A stretch of DNA of 64,000 nt from Chengkuizengella sp. SCS-71B. GTDB lineage: Bacteria; Bacillota; Bacilli; Paenibacillales; KCTC-33759. Under the pieces are notes generated by a model. It made no database searches. It was not told the origin of the DNA and worked only from the letters and a program-made list of their open reading frames with translations. Location of the stretch: positions 2,464,501-2,528,500 of the forward strand of contig NZ_JAZHSH010000001.1 in NCBI RefSeq assembly GCF_040100845.1. Reading direction: 5' to 3'. A program made the position numbers and the translations under genes. Below, piece after piece: positions 27,365 through 36,278 of this stretch. The stretch's first letter is position 1, and each line of letters opens with the position of its first letter.

Positions 27365-29394
27365 ATATTCACCACTCCCACACTTTGAACCTCAATCGTT
27401 GGTTCTAATTCTTGATAAGATAACACAGGGATATCTTTCATTGTCTTTTCAATTAGTTGACGTAAATAGTATCTTATCGTTGGAGAAGTTAAAATAACAG
27501 GGTTATTGCCTGTTTGCATAAATTTTTTAACTTGTTCCAATATCCTTTGATGTATGATTTGTGAAGTAGAAGGGTCAAGAGCAAGGTAATTCCCATGTTC
27601 AGTTTGTTGAATCGATTCCGATATTTTCTTTTCTAAATCAGGACCAATGGCCAATACTTTTAAAACATCCCCAACTGAGCTATATTGCTGAGTAATTTGA
27701 CGTGACAAACTCTGTCTAACATATTCAGTTAGAACCTGTGGATCCTTTGTATATGTAGCATAGTCTGCTAACGTTTCAAATATAGTTACTAGATCTCTTA
27801 TTGAGATTTTTTCTTTTAATAAATTTACAAGTACCTTTTGGATGTCCCCAATTGATAATATATTTGGTATAAGCTCATCTATTAATGCAGGAACGTTACC
27901 CTTAATGTTCTCTACTAATGAATTTGTTTCTTGTCTACCTAATAGTTCATACGCATGGTTTTTAATGACTTCCGTTAAATGAGTGGCTACAACAGAAGGC
28001 GGGTCAACAATGGTATAGCCAGATAATTCTGCTCTGTCTTTTGTGGATTCATCAACCCATATTGCCGGTAATCCAAATGCGGGTTCTACCGTCTCAACCC
28101 CAGTAATGGAATCATCATCAATTCCAGAGCTCATTGCCAAATAGTGGTTTAATAATAATTCACCACGTGCTACTGGATTTCCTTTAATTTTTATGACATA
28201 TTCATTCGGATTAAGTTGAATATTGTCGCGAATTCTCACAACAGGAACAATAAGTCCCAGTTCCAATGCACATTGTCGTCGAATCATGACGATTCTATCA
28301 AGCAAATCGCCACCTTGTCCTGCATCTGCTAAAGGAATTAACCCGTATCCAAATTCAAATTCAATAGGATCAACTTCTAATAAATTAATTACACTCTCTG
28401 GACTTTTCACTTCCTCAATGTCATGTTTCTCTTCCATCTGTTTTTCTTCTTTTTTTCTATTATTTAAGTTTTGTTGCATTTTACGTGCAGTAACGACAAA
28501 TGCAATGACTAAAGGAAGGGTGATAAGTATTCCAATGGGAGTAAATATTCCCAGTAAAGCAACGGTTCCAGCTACAATATATAATAATTTAGGATATGAC
28601 ATCAACTGAGAAGACAAATCAAAAGCTAGATTCCCTTTAGATGCAGATCTTGTCACAATTAAACCTGCTGAAGTAGAAATTAATAATGCAGGAATCTGAC
28701 TCACCAATCCATCCCCAATCGTTAATACAGAAAACGTGGAAGCGGATTCTGTCAAAGACAATCCGTGAACCATCATGCCAATCACTAAACCACCTAACAA
28801 ATTAATTAACAAAATGACGATACCTGCAATAGCATCCCCTTTGACAAATTTACTAGCTCCATCCATTGCACCATAAAAATCAGCTTCACGTTCTATTTTT
28901 TGCCTTCTTTCCTTTGCCTGCTGCTCATCTATTAAACCAGCATTTAAGTCAGCATCAATACTCATTTGTTTTCCAGGCATTGCATCCAAAGTGAAACGAG
29001 CACCAACTTCTGCAACTCTCTCAGACCCTTTTGTAATTACTATAAATTGTACAACAACAAGAATAAGAAAAACGACAAAGCCTACAGCAATAGTATTTCC
29101 TCCAACAAAATTCCCAAAAGTTTCAATAACAGGACCACCTTCAGCTTTACTTAATATTGTTCTCGTAGAGGAGACATTAAGAGCTAATCTAAATAGGGTT
29201 GTAATTAACAACAAAGCAGGAAAAATTGAAAATTCCAATGCATCCTTTGTATTCATAGCAACTAACAAAATCATTAAAGCTAACGAAATATTAATAATAA
29301 GAAGGATGGACAATAATAACAAAGGTATTGGTACCACCATCATAATAACGATACCTATAATTGCAAGAAGTATTAATATTTCTTTTATTTTCAT
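27361..29394 (-). CDS. flhA: Flagellar type III export protein FlhA
   Basis: FlhA forms the nonameric ring of the flagellar export gate and uses the proton motive force. The product has about eight N-terminal membrane segments (residues 1-310), the FHIPEP-type signature region (FTLDAMPGKQMSIDADLNAGLI) and a large cytosolic C-domain that docks export chaperones (from about 340). I start at ATG 29392-29394, since AAAGGAGGGG lies just before it, giving 677 aa, the same as B. subtilis FlhA. The open frame extends seven codons upstream through the ribosome-binding site. Confidence 0.97.
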   Translation of the reverse strand: MKIKEILILLAIIGIVIMMVVPIPLLLLSILLIINISLALMILLVAMNTKDALEFSIFPALLLITTLFRLALNVSSTRTILSKAEGGPVIETFGNFVGGNTIAVGFVVFLILVVVQFIVITKGSERVAEVGARFTLDAMPGKQMSIDADLNAGLIDEQQAKERRQKIEREADFYGAMDGASKFVKGDAIAGIVILLINLLGGLVIGMMVHGLSLTESASTFSVLTIGDGLVSQIPALLISTSAGLIVTRSASKGNLAFDLSSQLMSYPKLLYIVAGTVALLGIFTPIGILITLPLVIAFVVTARKMQQNLNNRKKEEKQMEEKHDIEEVKSPESVINLLEVDPIEFEFGYGLIPLADAGQGGDLLDRIVMIRRQCALELGLIVPVVRIRDNIQLNPNEYVIKIKGNPVARGELLLNHYLAMSSGIDDDSITGVETVEPAFGLPAIWVDESTKDRAELSGYTIVDPPSVVATHLTEVIKNHAYELLGRQETNSLVENIKGNVPALIDELIPNILSIGDIQKVLVNLLKEKISIRDLVTIFETLADYATYTKDPQVLTEYVRQSLSRQITQQYSSVGDVLKVLAIGPDLEKKISESIQQTEHGNYLALDPSTSQIIHQRILEQVKKFMQTGNNPVILTSPTIRYYLRQLIEKTMKDIPVLSYQELEPTIEVQSVGVVNI

Positions 29395-29424
29395 AGTATT
29401 TGCCCCTCCTTTCAACTTTTTGTA

Positions 29425-30522
29425 TTACACATTTCGCTTTAATTTGTATACGTATGCCAATACCTCAGCTACAGCCTGGAATAATTCATTTGGAATTGAA
29501 TCCCCAATTTCTACCTGTTGATAAAGTGCTCGCGCTAAAAGTTTATTCTCCATTGTGACAATTTTGTACTCTTCTGCTTTCTCTTTAATTTTAAGAGCAA
29601 CATAATCCGTTCCTTTTGCTATGACTAAAGGAGCTTGCATTTTATCAGCATCATATTTTATTGCTACAGCATAATGTGTTGGATTTGTAATGACTACATC
29701 AGCATTTGGAATTTCTTGCATCATCCTTTGCATAGCCATTTGACGCTGTTTTTCTTTTATTTTACTTTTAATCAAAGGATCCCCTTCTGTTTTTTTATAT
29801 TCATCTTTAATATCTTGTTTGGACATCCTCTGTTGCTTTTCAAAGTCATATTTCTGATACAGATAATCAAGTGCAGCTACGGCAATTAATATTAAACCAA
29901 TTAGAATACCAAGAATCACTGTTAGATTGGCAGTGTAAGATAACATATAATCCAAAGAATTCGATGATAAAGAAAAAATATTCATTCTTTCATTCCACAA
30001 AATTAAAAAGGAAACTGCTCCGATAATAGAAACTTTTAAAATGGATTTCAAAAACTCTACAGCAGCTCGTAATGAAAATATTCTTTTCGCACCCTCAATA
30101 GGATTCAATTTACTCAATTTCATTTTTAAAGGTTCACCAGTAAATAAAAAGCCAATTTGCACATAATTTGCAAGAAAACCAAACACCATACTTAAAATAA
30201 GTAAAGGGAGCAAAAAGATGAACATACTATTTAAAAGTTCCGCAAGAATAATCATTACATTTTCAATCGTAATTTCCCACTGCATAAATTCTGTTAATGG
30301 AACAATGAAAAATTGCTGTACTCTATTACTGAAAAATGAACTAAATAAATATAAAAATAAAAAAGAGAATAGAAATATGAATGCACTCGGAAGCTCCATA
30401 CTTTTGGCAACTTGCCCTTTTTTTCTAGCCTCTTGCCTTTTTTTAGGTGTCGCTTTTTCTGTTTTTTCCCCAGCAAAATATTGCAAATCTAATTTCAATT
30501 GATATTTTTGCAAGCGACTCAC
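29425..30522 (-). CDS. flhB: Flagellar type III export switch protein FlhB
   Basis: FlhB switches export from rod/hook to filament substrates. The 365-aa product has the basic N-terminal EKTEKATPKKRQEARKKGQVA, four membrane segments (about 35-225) and a cytosolic domain with the self-cleavage motif ADVVITNPTHYAVAIKYD (NPTH), followed by the conserved PLVIAKGTDYVALKIKEKA. The GTG at 30522 overlaps AGGA closely; the TTG three codons later has better spacing, so the start is uncertain by three residues. Confidence 0.96.
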   Translation of the reverse strand: MSRLQKYQLKLDLQYFAGEKTEKATPKKRQEARKKGQVAKSMELPSAFIFLFSFLFLYLFSSFFSNRVQQFFIVPLTEFMQWEITIENVMIILAELLNSMFIFLLPLLILSMVFGFLANYVQIGFLFTGEPLKMKLSKLNPIEGAKRIFSLRAAVEFLKSILKVSIIGAVSFLILWNERMNIFSLSSNSLDYMLSYTANLTVILGILIGLILIAVAALDYLYQKYDFEKQQRMSKQDIKDEYKKTEGDPLIKSKIKEKQRQMAMQRMMQEIPNADVVITNPTHYAVAIKYDADKMQAPLVIAKGTDYVALKIKEKAEEYKIVTMENKLLARALYQQVEIGDSIPNELFQAVAEVLAYVYKLKRNV

Positions 30523-30560
30523 ATCCTAAGCAACAATGAAATGAATGAGTTAGAAAAAAG

Positions 30561-31343
30561 TTATTGTATAATCATGAACAACTCTTCTAATCTCTTAAAC
30601 ATCTTCTCAAACAAATCTTCATATAAATATAAAAAACCAGCAACAAGTGTAAATAGTACGAATAAACCAACCATAATTTTAATCGGTATGCCAATAACAA
30701 ATAAGTTAAACTGTGGTGCTGTTCTAGCTAACATACCTAATGCAACATCTACCAAAAACAAAACCGCTATTAAAGGGGCAGACATTTGAAATGCCAATAA
30801 AAATACATTTGTAAAGGTCGAAATGATAAATGATGAGATATCACCATCATAAATATTTGAAAACAAACCATTTGATAACGGCACCCACTCGTAACTATCC
30901 ATAATGGCTCGTAATAATAGGTGGTGTCCATTCATAATTAAAAACAAAGTAATTGCTAGCATATATTTAAAGTTACCAAGTATTGGCGTCTGCACACCAG
31001 TTATGGGATCCATAACATTTGCCATACCGAATCCCATCTGTAGATCAACAAAAGCACCTGCAATTTGAACAACAGTAAAAAAAAGATAGGCTGTAAACCC
31101 TAGTAATAACCCTACCAAAACTTCTCTTAAAATAAATGTTATGTATTCACTATCGATTGATATTGGCTCCTCTAATCCAGTAGACATGAAAGTTAAAAAC
31201 GTAATAAATAAAGACAAACCAATTTTATATCGTGTAGGTAGTCCTCTATATGAAAAAATAGGAGAAACTACAAAAAATGATGTTATTCGACAAAAAATCA
31301 GCAAGACATTAGGTAAATATAGAAGAAAAAGGTCTATGTACAT
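30561..31343 (-). CDS. fliR: Flagellar export gate protein FliR
   Basis: FliR, with FliP and FliQ, builds the helical core of the export gate. The 260-aa product is hydrophobic with about six membrane segments and conserved features VVSPIFSYRGLPTRYKIGLSLF-like (seen as FSYRGLPTRYKIGLSLF) and MGFGMANVMDPITG. The ATG has GTAGGAA upstream. It lies 9 bases after fliQ and 38 bases before flhB. Length matches the family. Confidence 0.96.
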   Translation of the reverse strand: MYIDLFLLYLPNVLLIFCRITSFFVVSPIFSYRGLPTRYKIGLSLFITFLTFMSTGLEEPISIDSEYITFILREVLVGLLLGFTAYLFFTVVQIAGAFVDLQMGFGMANVMDPITGVQTPILGNFKYMLAITLFLIMNGHHLLLRAIMDSYEWVPLSNGLFSNIYDGDISSFIISTFTNVFLLAFQMSAPLIAVLFLVDVALGMLARTAPQFNLFVIGIPIKIMVGLFVLFTLVAGFLYLYEDLFEKMFKRLEELFMIIQ

Positions 31344-31352
31344 AGAGAGTTC

Positions 31353-31622
31353 CTACCCAATAAATAAATATAAATTATTAAATAAATTAGAAGTGAAATC
31401 TACTAAAATCGTTAACATCCATTCACCAAAAACTAATAATGCAATAAATACGGCTACGATTTTAGGTACAAACGCTAAAGTTTGTTCTTGTATTTGTGTT
31501 GTAGCTTGTAATATACTGACGATTAATCCAACTGCTAAAGCGAGTAATATCATTGGCGCACTTACTTTTAAAACAATCCATACAGCTTCAGCTGCCAGAC
31601 CAATTATAAAATTTGAAGTCAT
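31353..31622 (-). CDS. fliQ: Flagellar export gate protein FliQ
   Basis: This 89-aa protein has the two membrane hairpins typical of FliQ (about 15-40 and 50-75) with the conserved LIVSILQATTQIQEQTLAFVPKI between and in the second. It is one of the three proteins of the FliP5-FliQ4-FliR1 export gate. Length is the usual one (about 89 aa) and the neighbours are fliP (16 bases) and fliR (9 bases). Confidence 0.96.
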   Translation of the reverse strand: MTSNFIIGLAAEAVWIVLKVSAPMILLALAVGLIVSILQATTQIQEQTLAFVPKIVAVFIALLVFGEWMLTILVDFTSNLFNNLYLFIG

Positions 31623-31638
31623 ATATATCTCCCTCGCG

Positions 31639-32316
31639 TTATGGATTAAAGCTAAGCAATAATGATTTCACTACTAGATGCCAGCCGTCTACTAAAATAA
31701 ACAATAATATTTTAAAAGGCAAAGAAATCATAACTGGCGGCAACATCATCATACCCATGGACATTAGTACACTAGATACGACCATATCAATAATTAAAAA
31801 AGGAATAAATATCATAAACCCCATTTCAAATGCGGTCTTTAATTCACTAATTGCAAAAGCAGGAATTAAAGCTGTTAGAGGTATATCATATATCGTTTCT
31901 GGTTTTTCAACATTGGCATATTCTAAAAACAATAACAAATCTTGATCCCTTGTATGTGGAACCATAAATTCTTTCATTTCATTCGAAGCATTTACAAAAG
32001 CCTGTGATTGATCAATTTCTTCATTTAATAGTGGTTGTAATGCATTTTCATTAATATCCCCTATCGTTGGAGCCATTACAAATAATGTAATAAATAAAGC
32101 AAGACCAATTAAAACCTGATTAGGCGGCATTTGTTGAGTTGCCAAACTCGTTCTGACAAAGCCAAGAACAATTACAATTCTAGTAAAACTAGTCATCAAT
32201 AAGAGAATCGCAGGAGCAATACTCAAAACTGTAATCAGGAGTAAAATTGTAACTGTATTTGAAGGCTCGATTCCAGGTATTTCGGGAATGATTGGCAAAG
32301 TAAGTAAGTTAATCAT
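31639..32316 (-). CDS. fliP: Flagellar export gate protein FliP
   Basis: FliP forms the pentameric core of the export gate. The 225-aa product shows the family signature TSFTRIVIVLGFVRTSLATQQMPPNQVLIGLALF (seen in parts as RIVIVLGFVRTSLATQQMPP) and later ELKTAFEMGFMIFIPFLIIDM. It has four membrane segments and no clear cleavable signal peptide, unlike the E. coli protein. It overlaps the 3' end of fliO by eight bases. Confidence 0.97.
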   Translation of the reverse strand: MINLLTLPIIPEIPGIEPSNTVTILLLITVLSIAPAILLLMTSFTRIVIVLGFVRTSLATQQMPPNQVLIGLALFITLFVMAPTIGDINENALQPLLNEEIDQSQAFVNASNEMKEFMVPHTRDQDLLLFLEYANVEKPETIYDIPLTALIPAFAISELKTAFEMGFMIFIPFLIIDMVVSSVLMSMGMMMLPPVMISLPFKILLFILVDGWHLVVKSLLLSFNP

Positions 32317-32866
32317 TTTTATTCTCCCGATCTTTATTTTTATCGTTTATCATAGAATCGATTTTTTGATTTCGTTTTTTTACGTTATTCATTTTCTCAT
32401 AGATTACTTCATGAAAAGTAGAATTAGCATGATTATCTTTATGTATTTCCTCTTCATTATTTTTATTCAAACTATTAAATATTGATTTAAAACTCAATAA
32501 ATTGATGGATTTCTGATTAGAATTTAACGTCTGTTTAATAAGATTAATCTTTTCTATTTGATCAATTTTCTCAATAAGCTGTACCTCATCACCTACTCCA
32601 ATCAAATAGATATCACCACCAAACTCAATGACTTGAATTGAATTCTTTTGTCCAAGTTTAACTCCACCTAAGTGTTTGATTAAACTATTAGACATCCAAG
32701 TATTTTTTTTAGATAGAAACTTAAACACTAAAAATATCAAAGCAATAATAAATAACAACATAAAAAAAACCAGGAAAAATTGTTCTGTCAATCCCTCTTC
32801 ATAAGTATTTTGAAGAGGGGGCATTAGTTTATTTAAAGTATAGGTTGTATTTTTGAGTGTAGCCAA
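32309..32866 (-). CDS. fliO: Flagellar biosynthesis protein FliO (FliZ of Bacillus)
   Basis: FliO is a bitopic membrane protein that assists FliP ring assembly. The 185-aa product has one membrane segment (about 30-50), then the FliO domain (LGGVKLGQKNSIQVIEFGGDIYLIGV) and a charged Lys/Asn-rich tail. Relatives in Bacillus (FliZ) start with a signal peptide, which is not evident here. The place between cheY and fliP is the expected one. The tail from about 110 is low in complexity and not conserved. Confidence 0.9.
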   Translation of the reverse strand: MATLKNTTYTLNKLMPPLQNTYEEGLTEQFFLVFFMLLFIIALIFLVFKFLSKKNTWMSNSLIKHLGGVKLGQKNSIQVIEFGGDIYLIGVGDEVQLIEKIDQIEKINLIKQTLNSNQKSINLLSFKSIFNSLNKNNEEEIHKDNHANSTFHEVIYEKMNNVKKRNQKIDSMINDKNKDRENKND

Positions 32867-32897
32867 AAATGAACAATCCTTTCTATTGATGTATCAG

Positions 32898-33260
32898 TTA
32901 ACTAAGTGTTTTCTTAATCGCCTCAATCACACGGTCTGCTTGAAAAGGTTTAACTATAAAATCTTTAGCTCCTGCTTGGATAGCATCAATCACCATCGCC
33001 TGCTGCCCCATTGCTGAACACATAATAACTTTTGAGTTAGGATCCATTTTTTTAATTTGTTTGAGTGCTTCAATACCATCCATTTCAGGCATTGTAATAT
33101 CCATTGTTACTAGATCTGGTTGCAGGTCTCTATATTTTTCAACTGCTTGTGAACCATCAATAGCTTCACCTATAACTTCAAACCCATTCTTAGATAAAAT
33201 ATCTTTGATCATCATTCTCATAAAAGCAGCATCATCAACGATTAAAATTTTGTTAGCCAT
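32898..33260 (-). CDS. cheY: Chemotaxis response regulator CheY
   Basis: CheY-P binds the FliM/FliY switch to control rotation. The 120-aa product is a lone receiver domain: acidic pocket in ILIVDDAAFMRMMIK, phospho-Asp in VTMDITMPEMDG (near residue 54), Ser/Thr region VIMCSAMG and the Lys in DFIVKPFQ. It lies between fliY and fliO exactly as in B. subtilis. CheC and FliY from the same cluster are the expected phosphatases. Confidence 0.97.
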   Translation of the reverse strand: MANKILIVDDAAFMRMMIKDILSKNGFEVIGEAIDGSQAVEKYRDLQPDLVTMDITMPEMDGIEALKQIKKMDPNSKVIMCSAMGQQAMVIDAIQAGAKDFIVKPFQADRVIEAIKKTLS

Positions 33261-33276
33261 ATAATTCCCTCCGTAT

Positions 33277-34470
33277 TTATTGTATTTTATTTAGTCGATC
33301 GACTTGATTAATGATTTCAGTTACTCTAACACCGAAGTTTTCATCTATGACAACCACTTCACCTTTGGCAATGTTTTTGTCATTAACCAGAATGTCTACC
33401 GGTTCACCAGCTAATTTATCTAGTTCAATAATGGACCCTTGTGTTAATTCCAAAATCTCCTTGACCTTTTTTTTAGTTCTTCCTAATTCTACTGTGACAT
33501 TCAAAGGGATATCAAGTAATAAATTCAAATTTACTTGATCTGAATGTGTTACATTCGTTTGAGTAAAGTTCTCATATTGAACATGCTGTACATTAACATT
33601 TGAATTCATAAGATTGTTATTAACAATGTTTTGTTGTTCCTTATGAGTCTGATTCATTTCTTGATATGTTCTGTTAATTTCTTTTTGTTGTACAGGTTGT
33701 TGTGATAAATTAGATGCTGAATCTGATTGTAATGTATTTTCAACAGTGTTTGTCTGCTGTTGCTGTTCACTCTGCTCTTGCTGTTCACTCTGTTGTTCTA
33801 CATCCCCTCCTATTAAACTATGAACTAGATTTTTAGCAAATGGTATCGTTACTAGCTGCATAATCGTTGAATCTATCAAATTAGCGATTTTCAATCTAAA
33901 AGATACTTTTATAACCACATCATCTGAAGGCAAACCATTTTGTTGATCCGTGTCTATAACATTAATGCTTGGTGGAGATATATTTACAGTACGGTTGAAA
34001 ATTGTTGACATTGATGTTGCCGATGATCCCATCATCTGGTTCATGGCTTCCTGAACTGCACTAATGTGTATTTCATTTATTTTTTCTGCTACGTTTGTTC
34101 CATCCCCACCTAACATAAGATCAGCAATAATTTTTGAATCTTCTTCAGCAATGACTAATAAGTTAATTCCCTCCAAACCAGCAATATACTCTACGTGTAT
34201 TGCAAGATGAGGATGTTTAAACTCTTTTTTTAATTCATCTTTTAAAGCAATAGAAACATTAGGTGTAGTAATATCTACTTTTTGCCCAATTAATGTAGAT
34301 AAAGCTGTAGCTGCACTACCAAATGTAATATTTCCAATTTCACCAAGAGCATCCAATTCCAAGGAAGATAAATATTGATGGATATCCATTGATTGATTTT
34401 GCTCGGTCGGTTGGCTAAGTAATGCGTCTATTTCTTCTTGCGTTAATAGGTTTTTACTATTCATTTCCAC
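33277..34470 (-). CDS. fliY: Flagellar switch protein FliY (CheC-type phosphatase with FliN domain)
   Basis: FliY combines CheY-P phosphatase and rotor-switch functions. The 397-aa product has an N-terminal CheY-binding segment (LLTQEEIDALLSQ), a CheC-like domain with LDALGEIGNITFGSAATALS and AVQEAMNQMMGSSATSMS, a Gln-rich linker (about 225-270) and a C-terminal FliN/SpoA domain (LNLLLDIPLNVTVELGRTKK onward). The Gln-rich linker is encoded by a short CTGTTG-type repeat near 33750-33800. It overlaps fliM by 14 bases. Confidence 0.96.
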   Translation of the reverse strand: MEMNSKNLLTQEEIDALLSQPTEQNQSMDIHQYLSSLELDALGEIGNITFGSAATALSTLIGQKVDITTPNVSIALKDELKKEFKHPHLAIHVEYIAGLEGINLLVIAEEDSKIIADLMLGGDGTNVAEKINEIHISAVQEAMNQMMGSSATSMSTIFNRTVNISPPSINVIDTDQQNGLPSDDVVIKVSFRLKIANLIDSTIMQLVTIPFAKNLVHSLIGGDVEQQSEQQEQSEQQQQTNTVENTLQSDSASNLSQQPVQQKEINRTYQEMNQTHKEQQNIVNNNLMNSNVNVQHVQYENFTQTNVTHSDQVNLNLLLDIPLNVTVELGRTKKKVKEILELTQGSIIELDKLAGEPVDILVNDKNIAKGEVVVIDENFGVRVTEIINQVDRLNKIQ

Positions 34471-35455
34471 CCTCCTCCTCGTTTAAAATTTCTTCAATTT
34501 TTATTGCTAATTTCCCATTAATTTCACCTGGTCTTCCAATGAATTTTTCCTTATTGCCTATATTTAAGGTCAGTCCTCTTTGAATGGATTTATCTAATTT
34601 AATAACATCTCCTTCTACTATATTCAAAAATTCATGAACGGATAGACTAGAATTACCTAACTGAGCAACTATTGGTAACGTAGTATTATGTATTCTTCTC
34701 TGCAAAGCTTCAATTTCAACAGGATTTTTTTCTGCTTTTTTTTCTGATATAAACCAATGATGATCAGATAGTCTAGACATTATAGGTTCAATGACAACAT
34801 GCGGTATGCACAAATTCATCATGCCAGAAAAATCTCCAATGTTTGTTCTCATTGAAATAAGGGCGATAGTTTCATTTGGAGAAACAATCTGAATAAATTG
34901 TGGATTTGTCTCCAAGGCTGTGAGTTTGGGTGTTAAATCAATCACTGATTTCCATGCCTCTTTAAAACTTTCAAACGCTCTTGTAAATATTCTTTCTAAC
35001 ACCATGGTTTCAATCTCTGTCAAAGTAGTAACGTTTGAAAGATTAGTTCCAACACCTCCAAGTAAACGATCAATCATGGCATAAGCAATATTAGGATGTA
35101 CTTCTAGAACCATCCTTCCTTTTAAAGGTTCAGCTTCAAATATATTTAATATCGTCGTTTTTGGAATGGAGCGTATAAATTCATCATAAGGCAACTGTTC
35201 AACTTGAACGACTTTAATTTGCATAAATGTCCTTAATTGTGCCGAAAAATAGGTTGTTAAATATCTAGCAAAATTCTCATGAATTCTTGACAAACTTCTG
35301 ATATGATCCTTTGAAAAACGAACCGCTCTTTTAAAGTCATATGCTCTTATTTTTTTTGCAGATTCCTCTTTTTTTAGTTCTTCTGCATCCATCTCACCTG
35401 AAGAAAGAGCAGTTAATAGAGCATCAATTTCATTCTGGGATAGAATATCTACCAA
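34457..35455 (-). CDS. fliM: Flagellar switch protein FliM
   Basis: FliM binds CheY-P and couples FliG to FliY in the C-ring. The 332-aa product begins VDILSQNEIDALLTALSSG, the CheY-P-binding motif, followed by the CheC-like middle domain (FARYLTTYFSAQLRTFMQIKV) and the C-terminal SpoA domain (VHEFLNIVEGDVIKLDKSIQ). Its length is that of B. subtilis FliM. It lies 31 bases after fliL and overlaps fliY. Confidence 0.97.
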   Translation of the reverse strand: MVDILSQNEIDALLTALSSGEMDAEELKKEESAKKIRAYDFKRAVRFSKDHIRSLSRIHENFARYLTTYFSAQLRTFMQIKVVQVEQLPYDEFIRSIPKTTILNIFEAEPLKGRMVLEVHPNIAYAMIDRLLGGVGTNLSNVTTLTEIETMVLERIFTRAFESFKEAWKSVIDLTPKLTALETNPQFIQIVSPNETIALISMRTNIGDFSGMMNLCIPHVVIEPIMSRLSDHHWFISEKKAEKNPVEIEALQRRIHNTTLPIVAQLGNSSLSVHEFLNIVEGDVIKLDKSIQRGLTLNIGNKEKFIGRPGEINGKLAIKIEEILNEEEGGNE

Positions 35456-35486
35456 TTAAACCACTCCTTAAGCACGGTTTGCGCTG

Positions 35487-35924
35487 TTATATCCTACTAA
35501 CAACTCGATCTGTAATGTGAACTTGCTCTAATGTACCTTCTGTTAGAATTGGATTAATGATATCCTTCAGTTTGTTTATGATTAGATCTAAATCTTGACT
35601 ATCACTCATCTCATTCGCTTTCGTATCTGCTAATAACCGAATGACATTTGATTCTACTATATGTATTGAAGCTTCTAATTCCTTTTTTGCATCCTTATTG
35701 TCAACCTGAAACGCAAAACTTATTCTTATTAAATAGTTTAAATCTGCTAGATTCGTTGTTACATCATCCATAAAAACAGTCAGTTCTTGAATCTCTTGTG
35801 CACTTGGATTCTCAGTTGATACGGGTTCATTTTTGACCCAATCCCAAAATATAAATGCTGATAAAGTAATTAAAGTAATAAAAACCAAAATAAAAATGAG
35901 TGAGAATAACAGATTTTTTGACAC
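35487..35924 (-). CDS. fliL: Flagellar basal-body-associated protein FliL
   Basis: FliL surrounds the stator units and supports torque. The 145-aa product has one N-terminal membrane segment (about 7-29), then a periplasm-side-type domain ending VHITDRVVSRI. The sequence is divergent, as is usual for FliL; the SFAFQVDNKDAKKELEASIHIVESNVIRLLADTK region (seen in parts as SIHIVESNVIRLLADTK) matches the family. The start shares a base with the flbD stop, placing it in the same translation chain. Confidence 0.92.
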   Translation of the reverse strand: MSKNLLFSLIFILVFITLITLSAFIFWDWVKNEPVSTENPSAQEIQELTVFMDDVTTNLADLNYLIRISFAFQVDNKDAKKELEASIHIVESNVIRLLADTKANEMSDSQDLDLIINKLKDIINPILTEGTLEQVHITDRVVSRI

Positions 35925-36148
35925 TATGATCCCTCCATATGTTGGGATTTCACCGTAGCATTTATAATACCAATATCATGAAGGTAGTTTTTAATTAATA
36001 CTATCACATCTTTTACCTTTTCGAGAACCAGTATTTTTTTGCCGTTGGTTAGAGTTATAATTGTCTCAGGTATTTCTTCAATTGTTTCTATTAACAAAGC
36101 ATTAATTGAAACTTTTTTTCCGTTTATTCGAGTCACAGTAATCATCAT
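35924..36148 (-). CDS. swrD: FlbD/SwrD family protein
   Basis: This 74-aa protein starts MMITVTRINGKKVSINALLI and continues ITLTNGKKILVLE, the family pattern. The B. subtilis member, SwrD (YlzI), raises flagellar motor power, probably through the stators. Tandem ATG codons follow GGGGGAGAA. It lies between flgE and fliL as in Bacillus. Confidence 0.93.
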   Translation of the reverse strand: MMITVTRINGKKVSINALLIETIEEIPETIITLTNGKKILVLEKVKDVIVLIKNYLHDIGIINATVKSQHMEGS

Positions 36149-36177
36149 TTCTCCCCCATGTGATAGTTTGCAGCATA

Positions 36178-36211
36178 TTCAGTGGGATAGTCTTACTTCC
36201 ACCCCACTGAA
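36178..36211 (-). repeat. Hairpin in the flgE-swrD gap
   Basis: TTCAGTGGG and CCCACTGAA form a 9-bp stem around 16 bases. No U-tract follows on the minus strand, so it is not a usual terminator. The gap 36149-36278 is one of the larger ones in the fla/che cluster, which makes an RNA-processing or stability role possible. Confidence 0.55.
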
Positions 36212-36278
36212 GTACACTTCAAGTTATCTTGATTTACAGTTCATATTCTCCTTAAATCGTAAATAGGAGTTTCATGGA

